A stretch of 64,000 nucleotides of DNA, taken from NCBI GenBank assembly GCA_945872245.1, contig CAMBZB010000004.1, forward strand, positions 1-64,000. Direction: 5' to 3'. The position numbers and the translations under genes were made by a program. The DNA comes from Flavobacterium psychrophilum. GTDB taxonomy: Bacteria; Bacteroidota; Bacteroidia; Flavobacteriales; Flavobacteriaceae. Below are positions 1 through 12,022 of this stretch, piece after piece (position 1 is the stretch's first letter; the number at the start of each line of letters is the position of its first letter). The notes below the pieces were generated by a model, which was not told the origin of the DNA, did not search any database, and saw nothing but the letters and a program-made list of their open reading frames with translations.

Positions 1-1
1 A

Positions 2-1519
2 GATTATTTTTATGATATTGACGGTGAAACGGTGCTAACTTACATTCCTACTGATTTGCAACAAACGACATGGTTTAGGGTTATGAATTCTAGTGGGGAA
101 TGTGGTTCGGATTATAGCGATCCAGTTCAGGTTGTTGTTAATCCGCTGCCATATGCAGGGATTATTGATGGTGGAGATATTAATGTATGTAAAACATCAA
201 ACCTTACAGAATTGACTTTAATAGATGGTCCTGTAGGTAATATTATATGGCAAAAGACATCAGTGGTTACTGCAGGGTTGCCAGTTAATTATACAAATAT
301 TACAAACGCTAATTCAGTCAAGTATACGGCCAGTTCGCTAATAGCTACAACTTATTTCAGAGCCGTTTTGTCTAGTGGAGTTTGTGATTCTCAAATCACA
401 CAGCCGGTTGTGATTACTGTTGATCCAGCTCCAAAAAATAGTTCAATAACCGTTGCATCTCCAGTCTGTGCAGGAGGGAGCAAAAAACTTACTTATGGAA
501 CAGATTCGGTAGGAGATATTCTATGGCAGTATTCAACCACCTCTAATCCAGATTATTTTTATGATCTTGACGGTGAAACTGAGAGAACTTATACAGCTAC
601 CGATTTGCAAGAAACGACTTGGTTCAGGGTGATGAATTCCAGTGGAGAATGTGGTTCGGTTTATAGCCCTGCAGTTCAAGTTGTTGTTAATCCATTGGCC
701 GTTGCTGGAATTATAAATGGTGGAGATATAAATGTGTGTAAAACATCAAACTCTACAGAATTAACGTTGTATGATTCTGAAGGAACTATCGAATGGCAAA
801 AGGCATCAGAATCATTAGCAGGAGGCACTCCAAGTACCTTTTACCCAATCGCTAATGCAACCTCGGCCACTTATTTAGCAGCAGCATTGACGGCTACCAC
901 TTATTTCAAAGCTAAAGTATCCAGTGGAGTTTGTGCAATTGAATACACAGATCCGGTTGTGATTACTGTTGTTCCATTGCCAGTTACTAGATTAATAACA
1001 GGTGCATCAACAGCCTTTACAGGAGGGAGTATAACATTAACTTATGGAGTAGGTTCTACAGGAGATATTCAATGGCAGTCTTCAACCATCTCTAGTTCTG
1101 AAGGTTTTAATGATATTAGTGGAGAAACAGAATTAGTTTATTTAGCAACAGATATACAGAAAACCACTTGGTTCAGGGTGATGAATACTAATGATATATG
1201 TAGTTCATATAGTCCTGTCGTTCAGGTTCTGGTTAACCCATTGGCAGTGCCAGTCTTTGTTGATGTAGATTCTGAATTTAAAGTTAAGGCATTTCCAAAT
1301 CCATTCGAAACGGAGTTTAATATTAATTTAAACTCCATAAGCCTTGATCCAATAGAATTAAAAATTTATGATATGTTAGGAAGACTAATTGAAAACCATC
1401 GAATAGAATCTTCCGAAATTAATTCAATGAGTATTGGAACCACTTATCCATCTGGTTTTTTTACGGTTTTAATTAAGCAAGGACAACAAGAAAGAAACGT
1501 TAAAGTGCTTAAAAAATAA
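2..1519 (+). CDS. T9SS-secreted Ig-like repeat protein (5' truncated)
   Basis: The reading frame is open from the first bases of the window, and the residues before the first possible start (DYFYDIDGET) match an internal repeat of the same protein, so the true start lies upstream. The visible part alternates two Ig-like/PKD-like modules of about 80 residues: one with an 'ICxGxSKTLTYG...IQWQ...TTWFRVMNSSG' pattern, the other with 'GGDINVCKTSNSTELTL...WQK...TTYFRA'. The last ~75 residues form a type A T9SS sorting domain (FPNPF, IYDMLGR, SGFF, VKVLKK), so I infer export through the outer membrane and surface attachment or release. The downstream gene uses the same modules. The catalytic or binding domain, if any, lies outside the window. 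Confidence 0.85.
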   Translation, partial: DYFYDIDGETVLTYIPTDLQQTTWFRVMNSSGECGSDYSDPVQVVVNPLPYAGIIDGGDINVCKTSNLTELTLIDGPVGNIIWQKTSVVTAGLPVNYTNITNANSVKYTASSLIATTYFRAVLSSGVCDSQITQPVVITVDPAPKNSSITVASPVCAGGSKKLTYGTDSVGDILWQYSTTSNPDYFYDLDGETERTYTATDLQETTWFRVMNSSGECGSVYSPAVQVVVNPLAVAGIINGGDINVCKTSNSTELTLYDSEGTIEWQKASESLAGGTPSTFYPIANATSATYLAAALTATTYFKAKVSSGVCAIEYTDPVVITVVPLPVTRLITGASTAFTGGSITLTYGVGSTGDIQWQSSTISSSEGFNDISGETELVYLATDIQKTTWFRVMNTNDICSSYSPVVQVLVNPLAVPVFVDVDSEFKVKAFPNPFETEFNINLNSISLDPIELKIYDMLGRLIENHRIESSEINSMSIGTTYPSGFFTVLIKQGQQERNVKVLKK

Positions 1520-1531
1520 CATCTAATCTTC

Positions 1532-1539
1532 TATATTTG
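1532..1539 (+). promoter_or_regulatory. Possible -7 box of the esterase-like gene
   Basis: TATATTTG matches the Bacteroidetes -7 consensus TAnnTTTG and lies about 45 bases before the start of the downstream gene. No good -33 TTG is seen at the usual spacing, so this is a weak call. Confidence 0.3.
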
Positions 1540-1583
1540 CTCTAAATTATGGATTACCTCTAAAAAAGGAGATGAATTTTTAA

Positions 1584-4500
1584 ATGAAATATGCATTAAC
1601 AATACTGTTTATTCAAATTAGCCTACTTACTTTCGGCCAAATAAATTATACCACAGTACCTTTAGATTTACAATTAGTAGCTAGGGATAAAATAACTAAT
1701 TTAGGAAATGTAAAAATTGAAGGTAATGTGGATCAGTCAAGCGGATATGGCTCTATAAAAGTAGAGGTATACAGAAATGAAATGTTATTAAATACGGTCG
1801 ATAACGAATTAAACTATATTGATTCGAAAGCTCCATTTGCATTTAAAATGACAATTCAGGCTGAACTAGCCAATTATTCCTTTAAAATATACGGATACAA
1901 CTCATCCAGCAATATATATGAACTAGACAAAACAGTTTCTAATGTAGTAGCTGGTGATGCTTATATAATTCAAGGGCAATCTAATGCTGTAGCTTCCATG
2001 AGGATAGGAAGCGCTAATAGTAATAAAAGTGATTTTATAAGAGTTTATGCTTGCGGAACCCCATATTCTGTAAACCTTTTGGAAAATAATGCTTGGTATA
2101 TTGCTGATGGGGATGTTGTTTCAACTTCTAATGGAAATTCTGGGCAATGGGGATTAAAACTTGCAAGATTACTAGTTGATAATTTACAAATACCGATTGC
2201 AATTTTCAACGGAGCACATAATGGTCAAGGAATATCCTTTTTCAAAGCTCCTTTGGATTACAAAACGTCTCTAAACTCCAATTATGGAAGGTTATATTAT
2301 CGACTCAATCAAACTGAACTTAGAAATAGTGTAAGAGCTGTTTTATGGTCTCAGGGTGAGGCAAATTCTGGAAGTAATTTCATATCAATACTTAATTATA
2401 AAAATGCTTTTAAGGTAATAGAAAATTCATTATTAACCGATTATCCAAACATAGAGAAGTTTTATATATTTCAAACCAAGGATGTAGTCTGTACTGATAA
2501 AACCTATGATGGCAAAATGAATGTAAAGGAGGCCCAAAGGCAACTATCTTCAGAAAACAATGAAATAGAAATTATGCCCACAACATCTCTTTTACTTTCC
2601 GTTGATAGTTGTCATTTTCCTTTTACAAACGGGTATGAGTCTTTTGCAACCAGAATTTATAAACTAGTGTTACACGATATTTATGGTATATCATTTACCG
2701 AAGAGATTAAAGCCCCAATGATTAAAAGTGCTGAGTTTATTCAACCAAATACTTTAATTTTAGAAACTGATGCTAAGGAACTTAAATATTCTTCTATGGA
2801 TCAAACCACAATGCTTACAAGGCTTAAACAGGATTTAGAACTCAAAAACGCACAAAATGCAATAATAACGAATATAAATTTATTAGGAAATAAAATCATT
2901 TTTACATTGTCTAGTGATCCTGGTCCAATTGCCAATATTTCATTTGTAGGCTATAATTCAAATATAGGATATACAATTACAAATTCTTCCGACATAGAAC
3001 TAATTAGTTTCCGCAATTTTCCAATAAAAAATTTAACTTATAACGTAGGGGATAGTTCAAAATACCCTATAATTGAAAACACATCCATATGCAATACTTC
3101 TGGTTCCATAGCTAATATGGCTGTTATTTCTCCAAATGAAAATGTTTCTTATTCTTGGTTTTTTAAAACACCTGTTGGAGAATGGACTTCAATTACAAGT
3201 CTAAACGCAGGCACTGTTTATTCAAATTATAATACAGCTATTTTAGAGATAAAAAGATCTTCATCTTTGCCAATTACAGGAACTTTATTTAGAGCGGTAG
3301 CAAACTACGGAAATTTAGGTAATTTCACATCGAATGAAGCATTATTGACTGTCGATATACCCCCTGTTTCAAAAACAATTACAGGTGCAGCTACAATTTG
3401 TTCTGGTATAAATAAAACTCTTACATATGGTGCTGACTCAGTAGGAACAATTCAATGGCAATATTCAACATCCTCTAGTCAAGAAAATTTTATTGATATT
3501 TATGAAGAAAATGGATTGACTTATACTGCAAATAATCTGGAACAAACTACATGGTTTAGAGTGATGAATTCAAATGGTGTGTGTGAAAATGATTATAGTT
3601 CCACAGTACAAGTTGTTGTTAATTCACAACCTATTTCAGGTTACATACTAGGAGGTAATGTCAATGTATGTAAAACTACTAATTCGACAGTCTTAAGTCT
3701 AAATAATTACTTTGGAGGGATTCAGTGGCAAAAAGCAGCAACATTGACGGGAATTTATTCTAATATATTCTCCGCTACTTCCGCTTCATATACTGCTTCA
3801 GGTTTAACCTCTAATACTTATTTTAGGGCAGTTATATCAAGTGGAGTTTGTACCTCACAAATAACCGAACCTATTTCGATACTAGTTGAACCATTAGCTG
3901 TTTCCAAAACAATTACAGGAGCTTCTGCTATTTGTGCAGGAGAAAGCAAAACTCTTAGTTATGGAATGGGTTCAGTCGGAACTATTCAATGGCAGTCTTC
4001 AACTTCATCAAGTTCTACGGATTTCGTAGATATTGATGGTGAGAATGGACTTAGTTATACAGCAATTAATTTACAACAAACCACATGGTTCAGAGTGAAA
4101 AACACAAGTGGAGTTTGTTCTACCGTTTTTAGCATTGCAGTACAAGTTGTTGTAAACCCAAAGCCATTAACTGGTTTTATATCGGGGGGAGATGTTTATG
4201 TTTGTAAAACAAATAACTCGACAATTTTGAGCTTACAGAATTATGTTGGTGAAATTCAATGGCAAAAAGCAACAACATTAACAGGTATTTATTCCAATAT
4301 TTCTTCAGCTACTTCGAATACCTTTTCTGCTTCAGGATTAATTTCAACAACATATTATAGAGCTGTTTTAACTAGTGGAACTTGTACAAATTATATTACT
4401 GAACCTGTAGCTATTAATATTTCATTAGTTGCCGAGGCGAAGTCAATTTCAGGAGTATCACCTATTTGTTTTGGAGAAAGTAAAACACTAACATATGGTG

Positions 4501-5582
4501 CAGGTTCAGTAGGTACTATACAATGGCAGTGTTCAACAACTTCAAGTACTATAGGTTTTAGTAATATTGATAATGAAAATGGAATAACATATATTGCAAA
4601 TAATTTGAAGCAAACTACTTGGTTTAGAGTAATGAATAGTATAGGATCATGTTCGACTGTATATAGTCCAGCAGTTCAAATTGTCGCTAGTCCAAGTATC
4701 ACGCCAACTTTCAATCAAGTTGCTGCAATATGCAGTGGTTCTTCATTAATGGCATTGCCAACAACATCTCTTAATAGCATCATTGGTAAATGGTCACCAG
4801 CATTGAACAATACATCGACAACAACATATACTTTTACTCCAACTTCTGGAGGATGTTTCAATACGACCAACATGACTATTGCGGTTAATCAGAAAGAAAT
4901 TCCAACTTTCACTCCGGTTGAATCTATATGCAACGGAGCAGTGCTATCAGCATTACCAACAACATCAATTAATGGCATCATTGGCACTTGGTCACCAGCA
5001 TTAAGCAATACTGAAACTAAAACCTATACCTTTACCCCAACAAATGCAGTTTGCACTTCAAATGCAGCAATGACTGTAAATGTTAAAACAACTTTACCTC
5101 CCTCAGGAGATGTAATTCAAATTTTTAATCCAAAAAACACCATTTATATTAAAGATTTAATAGTTGAGGGAACTGATATACGATGGTATTCATCTAATGA
5201 AAATGCTTTAACAAATACAAATCCATTAGAACAACTGACGATTGTAACTTTCGGTAATACCTATTATGCCATGCAGACTATAAATGGCTGCTCGAGTACT
5301 AATCCTTTAGCGGTTAACACTTCTGTTAATCTTGGGATTACAGATTTTGATTTTAACGGATTACAGTTTTACCCAAATCCTATTTCTGATTATTTTACTA
5401 TTATTTATACTGAAAGAATTACTACTGTAGAACTATTCAATACAATAGGACAATCGGTATATATAGCACATCCAAACGCTTTAAAAACAACTCTAAATGT
5501 TAATTTTTTACCATCAGGGGTTTACTATATAGAAATAAAAGCAAACAATAAAAAAGGTCTCTTAAAAGTAATTAAAAAATAG
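1584..5582 (+). CDS. Secreted SGNH/sialate-esterase-like protein with Ig-like repeats and T9SS tail
   Basis: The 1332-aa protein starts with a signal peptide (about residues 1-19, hydrophobic core then TFGQ). Residues ~120-365 look like a carbohydrate esterase of the sialate O-acetylesterase (SASA/SGNH) type: GQSN at 131-134 with the probable nucleophile Ser133, LWSQGEAN at 254-261, and a D-x-x-H pair (Asp341, His344). About 600 residues of alternating Ig-like repeats follow, with the same sequence signatures as the upstream gene, then two shorter repeats (PTFNQV.., PTFTPV..) and a C-terminal T9SS sorting domain (FYPNPISDYF, SGVYYIEI, LKVIKK). I infer a cell-surface or released esterase acting on acetylated glycans; the substrate is unknown. 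Assignment of the catalytic residues is by motif only. Confidence 0.8.
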   Translation: MKYALTILFIQISLLTFGQINYTTVPLDLQLVARDKITNLGNVKIEGNVDQSSGYGSIKVEVYRNEMLLNTVDNELNYIDSKAPFAFKMTIQAELANYSFKIYGYNSSSNIYELDKTVSNVVAGDAYIIQGQSNAVASMRIGSANSNKSDFIRVYACGTPYSVNLLENNAWYIADGDVVSTSNGNSGQWGLKLARLLVDNLQIPIAIFNGAHNGQGISFFKAPLDYKTSLNSNYGRLYYRLNQTELRNSVRAVLWSQGEANSGSNFISILNYKNAFKVIENSLLTDYPNIEKFYIFQTKDVVCTDKTYDGKMNVKEAQRQLSSENNEIEIMPTTSLLLSVDSCHFPFTNGYESFATRIYKLVLHDIYGISFTEEIKAPMIKSAEFIQPNTLILETDAKELKYSSMDQTTMLTRLKQDLELKNAQNAIITNINLLGNKIIFTLSSDPGPIANISFVGYNSNIGYTITNSSDIELISFRNFPIKNLTYNVGDSSKYPIIENTSICNTSGSIANMAVISPNENVSYSWFFKTPVGEWTSITSLNAGTVYSNYNTAILEIKRSSSLPITGTLFRAVANYGNLGNFTSNEALLTVDIPPVSKTITGAATICSGINKTLTYGADSVGTIQWQYSTSSSQENFIDIYEENGLTYTANNLEQTTWFRVMNSNGVCENDYSSTVQVVVNSQPISGYILGGNVNVCKTTNSTVLSLNNYFGGIQWQKAATLTGIYSNIFSATSASYTASGLTSNTYFRAVISSGVCTSQITEPISILVEPLAVSKTITGASAICAGESKTLSYGMGSVGTIQWQSSTSSSSTDFVDIDGENGLSYTAINLQQTTWFRVKNTSGVCSTVFSIAVQVVVNPKPLTGFISGGDVYVCKTNNSTILSLQNYVGEIQWQKATTLTGIYSNISSATSNTFSASGLISTTYYRAVLTSGTCTNYITEPVAINISLVAEAKSISGVSPICFGESKTLTYGAGSVGTIQWQCSTTSSTIGFSNIDNENGITYIANNLKQTTWFRVMNSIGSCSTVYSPAVQIVASPSITPTFNQVAAICSGSSLMALPTTSLNSIIGKWSPALNNTSTTTYTFTPTSGGCFNTTNMTIAVNQKEIPTFTPVESICNGAVLSALPTTSINGIIGTWSPALSNTETKTYTFTPTNAVCTSNAAMTVNVKTTLPPSGDVIQIFNPKNTIYIKDLIVEGTDIRWYSSNENALTNTNPLEQLTIVTFGNTYYAMQTINGCSSTNPLAVNTSVNLGITDFDFNGLQFYPNPISDYFTIIYTERITTVELFNTIGQSVYIAHPNALKTTLNVNFLPSGVYYIEIKANNKKGLLKVIKK

Positions 5583-5621
5583 CTGTATTGATTTTACGAT
5601 TTAATACGTAAACTAAAACTA

Positions 5622-6188
5622 TTATTCTACACAATGTAAATTATTCATGAAGAAGGTCTCAGGCTCATAGACATGATTGTTTAATTCAGATTGAAATTCT
5701 TTTTTGACGACATAATCTTCCATGTCGGTCAAATATTTTATCCGCATCATATTTACTGGTGAGCTTTTTAATTCCTCCATAGAACCTTTTAGAAAGATAA
5801 AAGTGCCTGTTAGAATTCTATTATCAAAGCCTTTATCGTCTCGAATCAAGGTACCACAACTTTCTTGGTCTATGTGAAGAAGTGTAATGATTTTTCCATT
5901 ATTTAACTGTAAAAATATTTTTGAATTTACATCGAAACAATTTGCTTTCAAAAACTCCTTACTTTTTTGAATAAAGTTGATATTTAAAGTCGGTGTTCCA
6001 TTCGTTGATGCCAATGTAAAGAAGATATACTTAAAATTTCCAGCGAAATTTTTTTCATAAATCATATAATCTTTGGTTGTTTTATAGGTTCCAATAGAAT
6101 CACTCACATTGGTACTGTAATCACAAGGTATTTGGGCAAATATAGCATTGCCTGTCAAGAATAAATTGAGTAGTATAGCTCGTTTCAT
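5622..6188 (-). CDS. Hypothetical secreted protein
   Basis: The 188-aa product has an N-terminal signal peptide (MKRAILLNLFLTGNAIFAQ, likely cut after the AQ) and no other membrane segment, so it is probably periplasmic or exported. Four cysteines after the signal (in IPCDY, ANCFD, ESCGT, LHCVE) could form disulfides. I do not recognise the family. It lies 6 bases after the methyltransferase gene on the same strand, so it is probably the last gene of that transcript, and it converges on the secreted esterase gene. No function is proposed. Confidence 0.65.
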   Translation of the reverse strand: MKRAILLNLFLTGNAIFAQIPCDYSTNVSDSIGTYKTTKDYMIYEKNFAGNFKYIFFTLASTNGTPTLNINFIQKSKEFLKANCFDVNSKIFLQLNNGKIITLLHIDQESCGTLIRDDKGFDNRILTGTFIFLKGSMEELKSSPVNMMRIKYLTDMEDYVVKKEFQSELNNHVYEPETFFMNNLHCVE

Positions 6189-6194
6189 TTTTTA

Positions 6195-7376
6195 TTATAT
6201 TTTCGTGCAAATTAAGACTATTTTTAAGTCATTTTCATCAGTTGTAAAAAAACAATATTGATTTCCACCTTCTTTAATTTTCCATTTTTTTCGAATATTT
6301 TCTACTGTATTAGGAAAATTTCGAGTAGTAATATTTGCCTGTTTACCTTCAAGAATTTTTTTTATTTCAATTTTTTGATATGGAATTGTGGTTTCAATTT
6401 TAAAAACTCTTCCTGGAAAAGTAATTAATACTGAATTAGTATATAAATGAGAATGCTTGTGTAATTTGTTTAGTTTGAAAAAAGTGCCCACTTCATCAAA
6501 ACCTCCAGATTTCATTATGGCGCTATTCGGCTCGTATAAATACTTTTGAGGCAAACTATAAGCGGGTGTTTGATAATAATCATCCAAAATAAAGTCGAAA
6601 ACGGACTCGTTATCTTTTGCTATATTAATGGTTTTTATATTTACTTTTCCAGAATACTCTTTATGTAATTCCCATAATAATTCTTTCACTTCATTTTCAA
6701 CAGCTACAATATGAATTGTTTTTACATTTTTTAATTCAGCTAAACCGGCAGAAATATCCAGTAACGGAGCCGTTTTTATTAGGATGGATTTTGAATAACT
6801 GAAAAACAAATCAAGATGTTCAGGAACATTTGGCAAACAATCTTGAAGCATAAAAACTTTTCCTTTTGTATCATTTCGTCTAGATGGGTCAACATAAATC
6901 CAATCCCATTTGGATTCTAATGAGACCAAAGTGGTAAAACTATCTCCGGAATAGCAAACTATATTTTTTATATTTAATTGTTCTAAATTATGGTTAACGA
7001 TTTGAGAAAGTTCAGGATTAATTTCACAATGTGCCACGCTTTTTATTTTCTTTGCAAAATAGTAATCATCAACACCGAAACCTCCTGTAAGATCAATAAG
7101 GCTTTCGCCCGAAACAATCCTGGCTTTGTAAGAAGCTGTTTTTTCTGAGGAAGTTTGTTCAATTGATAATTTGCTTGGGTAAATGATTTTTTTTGTTAAA
7201 AACCAACTAGGAAGTTTGTCTTTAGCTTTTGTTTTGGCTTCAATCTGATTAAGTATTGAAATCCATTCGACTTCTGGAAAAGGATTTTTTTGAAGTGCTA
7301 ATTTTGAAATGCTTTTGTCAATATTTTCATTGATAAAACATTGGATTTCGGCAGTTGATAAGGGATTCAGTAACAT
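6195..7376 (-). CDS. Class I SAM-dependent methyltransferase, THUMP-like (PG_1098 type)
   Basis: This 393-aa protein has a Rossmann methyltransferase core: the SAM-binding motif I is LIDLTGGFGVD (about residues 97-107), followed by an acidic residue in HCEINPEL and the motif IV-like YVDPSRR, which resembles the (D/N)PP(Y/F) motif of nucleic-acid methyltransferases. The N-terminal ~80 residues are helical and the C-terminal region resembles the THUMP-like/ferredoxin-like domains described for the Porphyromonas PG_1098 family. An RNA substrate is likely from family knowledge but not shown. Its ATG overlaps the stop of the upstream permease gene by one base (TAATG), indicating translational coupling. 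Confidence 0.75.
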   Translation of the reverse strand: MLLNPLSTAEIQCFINENIDKSISKLALQKNPFPEVEWISILNQIEAKTKAKDKLPSWFLTKKIIYPSKLSIEQTSSEKTASYKARIVSGESLIDLTGGFGVDDYYFAKKIKSVAHCEINPELSQIVNHNLEQLNIKNIVCYSGDSFTTLVSLESKWDWIYVDPSRRNDTKGKVFMLQDCLPNVPEHLDLFFSYSKSILIKTAPLLDISAGLAELKNVKTIHIVAVENEVKELLWELHKEYSGKVNIKTINIAKDNESVFDFILDDYYQTPAYSLPQKYLYEPNSAIMKSGGFDEVGTFFKLNKLHKHSHLYTNSVLITFPGRVFKIETTIPYQKIEIKKILEGKQANITTRNFPNTVENIRKKWKIKEGGNQYCFFTTDENDLKIVLICTKI

Positions 7377-8467
7377 TAAATATTCTTTGTTACAATTTGT
7401 ATAATTTTATTATCTGGAAAAAATTCTTTGCCTACTACCTTCAAAATGGTATAAAATGGAACCGCAATTATCATTCCCATTATGCCAAAGAGAAAACCGC
7501 TGATTAATATAACCAAAAAGATTTCCAATGGATGTGAATTAACGCTTTTCGAAAAAATAAAAGGTTGGGAAATATTATTGTCAATTAATTGTACTATCCA
7601 AAAACCAACCAATACAAATAGTGTCGTTGGCATTACTTCTGTTTGAAAATCACCTCCTAAATTATTAATCATGGAGAGAATTGCGGCCAGGATAGAACTT
7701 ATAAGTGGACCCACGTAAGGGATAATATTCAAAACAGCGCAAATAAATGCAATTATAAACGCATTTTCTATATCAAAAATAAGTAATACTGAAAGATCCA
7801 ATATAAATACGATAAATAATTGGATTAATAGTCCAATGAAATAGCGGCTTAACAAATCATTGATTTTGAATAAAGAATTTATAATTTTTTTTTCATGCTG
7901 GTCAGGAAGTATTGTTTTTATGCCGGTTATAAAAAGAAGCTTATCCTTCAAAAAGAAGAAAGTAATAAATAAAACGGAAGCTAATCCCATTCCAAAACTT
8001 CCTACCGTTCCAACAATTGAATTTAAAAATGCGGGTATAAATTCAAAATTAAATTTGGAAGCAAGATTTGTTTCTCGAATTAAATATTCAGAATTAATAT
8101 TATGACTTTCTAAAAACATATAGATTTTATTAGCCAATTGAATGAGGTTTGTTTCAATTTCATGGGTATTCAGCAAAGATAAATTTTCCCCTTGAGAAAT
8201 CATAAGAGGAATAAATAGCATCATAAACCCAATAAGAATCAAAATAATAACTATCATGGTGCTTGTGACAGCCAAAATGTTCGAAAATCTAAGTCGTCTT
8301 TTAAAAAATTCAACAATCGGATTTGCTATTAGCGTCAATACTAAAGAAACAATTAAATAAACAATAACTGTTTGGATTTGGTAAATGAAGAATACAATTA
8401 GAGCCATGGCAATAATTACCAACGTAGCTCTTACTATTCCGTTTGCTATTATTTTTGATGGAATCAT
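7376..8467 (-). CDS. AI-2E/PerM family transporter
   Basis: The 363-aa polytopic membrane protein matches the AI-2E transporter (PerM/YdiK) pattern: two hydrophobic hairpins at the N-terminus, a soluble helical loop (about 95-150), then a C-terminal cluster of membrane segments with the typical 'LNIIPYVGPLIS' stretch and 'SHPLEIFLVILISGFLFG'. Members are proposed exporters or ion/proton antiporters; the substrate cannot be read from sequence. It starts 111 bases after ligA on the same strand and overlaps the next gene by one base, so it likely heads the transcript including the methyltransferase and the secreted protein. Confidence 0.8.
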   Translation of the reverse strand: MIPSKIIANGIVRATLVIIAMALIVFFIYQIQTVIVYLIVSLVLTLIANPIVEFFKRRLRFSNILAVTSTMIVIILILIGFMMLFIPLMISQGENLSLLNTHEIETNLIQLANKIYMFLESHNINSEYLIRETNLASKFNFEFIPAFLNSIVGTVGSFGMGLASVLFITFFFLKDKLLFITGIKTILPDQHEKKIINSLFKINDLLSRYFIGLLIQLFIVFILDLSVLLIFDIENAFIIAFICAVLNIIPYVGPLISSILAAILSMINNLGGDFQTEVMPTTLFVLVGFWIVQLIDNNISQPFIFSKSVNSHPLEIFLVILISGFLFGIMGMIIAVPFYTILKVVGKEFFPDNKIIQIVTKNI

Positions 8468-8578
8468 TTATTGATTATTAGATAATTTCTAGTCCTGAAA
8501 AAAGATACAGGATTGATAAAAAATAAAAGTACGATTTTTAAACAGCAGTAAGCAAAAGTTTACTACTATTTTTTGTTT

Positions 8579-10640
<2,062 letters not shown>

Positions 10641-10659
10641 TATAGAAAAAACGATACAA

Positions 10660-11133
10660 TTACGATTCAATAATCGAAATTATTTGTTTGAATAAATGTC
10701 CGTCGCTCAAAAAAGAACCTTGTTGTATCAATCCAAAAATAGAAGCGTTACGCTCATCGGTAAATACTTTTTTACCGGTTTTGATTTCGATGGTATCCGT
10801 AAACATATTATCGCTCAACCATTGTAACCCTTCTTTAGTCAAAAAGTCAGTTTCAGGAACCATTGATTTCAACACAATCGATTGAACGTAAGTGTCAAAA
10901 CACTGAAAAAGGAAAATATGATTTTTGGAAAAATGCTCTAAATATTCGGCTCTGCCCAAAACACCTTCCCAAACTAAATCAGAAAAAACATCGAGTTCTT
11001 GCTCGGCAACTTCGGGTTTTTCTGTTTTTATTTTGTCCCATTCCGCTTTATCAATAGCTTGGGTCGCAAGGAAATTAATAAATTCTTGGTGTAATTCCTC
11101 AAATTGCTCTTTTGTTAATCTTGAATATTTCAT
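10660..11133 (-). CDS. Conserved hypothetical protein, DUF6495-like
   Basis: The 157-aa soluble acidic protein begins MKYSRLTKEQFEELHQEF and is predicted to be mainly alpha-helical, with no signal peptide or membrane segment. It resembles a small Flavobacteriia family of unknown function that I recall as DUF6495; this is from memory. It is transcribed alone, between the terminator of the ribosomal operon (11163-11194) and the terminator before ligA (10588-10640). No catalytic motif is seen. Confidence 0.65.
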   Translation of the reverse strand: MKYSRLTKEQFEELHQEFINFLATQAIDKAEWDKIKTEKPEVAEQELDVFSDLVWEGVLGRAEYLEHFSKNHIFLFQCFDTYVQSIVLKSMVPETDFLTKEGLQWLSDNMFTDTIEIKTGKKVFTDERNASIFGLIQQGSFLSDGHLFKQIISIIES

Positions 11134-11162
11134 TTTAATTTAAAATTGGGGGTCTTTAATTA

Positions 11163-11194
11163 AACAAAAAAATCCCGACTCTCATCGGGATTTA
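11163..11194 (-). terminator. Intrinsic terminator of the rpsF-rpsR-rplI operon
   Basis: On the minus strand AATCCCGA (from 11192) pairs with TCGGGATT (to 11171) around a six-base loop and is followed by a T run. It sits just downstream of rplI. Confidence 0.85.
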
Positions 11195-11212
11195 ATTATA
11201 AACATTTAGAAA

Positions 11213-11656
11213 TTATGCTTTTTCAGCAATGATTTCATAAGGTAATTCAACGATTACATCTCGGTGTAATCTGATGCTTGCAGCATATTTACCAATTCTT
11301 TTTACAATACCGCTAGTGATAAATTTTCTTTCAATTGCTTGACCCGACTTTTCTAAAGCTTCAGCAATATCGATATTGGTGATAGATCCAAAAAGTTTTT
11401 CACCACCCGCTTTCGCGAAAATTTTAATCTCAAGTCCTTTCAAGGTTTCAGCCAAAGCTTTTGCATCGTTTACTACCTTAGCTTCTTTGTGCGCTCTTTG
11501 TTTTAGATTTTCAGCCAATACTTTCTTTGCAGAAGGAGTAGCCAATTGTCCGTGACCTTGTGGGATTAAAAAGTTACGACCGTAACCGTTTTTTACATTT
11601 ACCACATCATCTTTGAAACCTAAATTTTGAACGTCTTTTTTTAATATAATTTCCAT
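11213..11656 (-). CDS. rplI: Ribosomal protein bL9
   Basis: The 147-aa product begins MEIILKKDVQNLGFKDDVVNVKNGYGRN, the standard L9 N-terminal globular domain that binds 23S rRNA, followed by the long connecting helix and a C-terminal domain ending in LPYEIIAEKA. Length is typical (about 148). It is the third gene of the conserved rpsF-rpsR-rplI operon, with an intrinsic terminator right after it. Confidence 0.98.
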   Translation of the reverse strand: MEIILKKDVQNLGFKDDVVNVKNGYGRNFLIPQGHGQLATPSAKKVLAENLKQRAHKEAKVVNDAKALAETLKGLEIKIFAKAGGEKLFGSITNIDIAEALEKSGQAIERKFITSGIVKRIGKYAASIRLHRDVIVELPYEIIAEKA

Positions 11657-11720
11657 GTTGTTGTCCTTTGTTATTAGAAGTTAGTCCCGCTGTAGCGGGA
11701 CAACAAATGTTTGTTTTTAA

Positions 11721-12017
11721 TTATTTTAGCAAATCAGCCACATATGGCATTAATGCTAAGTGACGTGCTCTTTTTACGGCAACTGACACTTTTCTTTGGT
11801 ATTTCAATGAAGTACCTGTTAAACGGCGAGGAAGTATTTTACCTTGCTCATTAACGAATTTCAATAAGAAATCGGCATCTTTATAATCAATATATTTGAT
11901 ACCTGATTTTTTGAAACGACAATACTTTTTAGTTTTGTTGATCTCTATGTTCAAAGGCGTAAGATATCTAATATCTCCGTCTTTTTTTCCTGAAGCTGAT
12001 TGTTGTAATGTTGCCAT
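11721..12017 (-). CDS. rpsR: Ribosomal protein bS18
   Basis: The 98-aa protein has the conserved S18 core ([24 protein letters not shown], then [34 protein letters not shown]). S18 forms a dimer with S6 on the small-subunit platform. The gene lies between rpsF (5-base gap) and rplI (about 60 bases). A short N-terminal extension ([15 protein letters not shown]) is common in Bacteroidetes. Confidence 0.98.
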   Translation of the reverse strand: MATLQQSASGKKDGDIRYLTPLNIEINKTKKYCRFKKSGIKYIDYKDADFLLKFVNEQGKILPRRLTGTSLKYQRKVSVAVKRARHLALMPYVADLLK

Positions 12018-12022
12018 AATGA

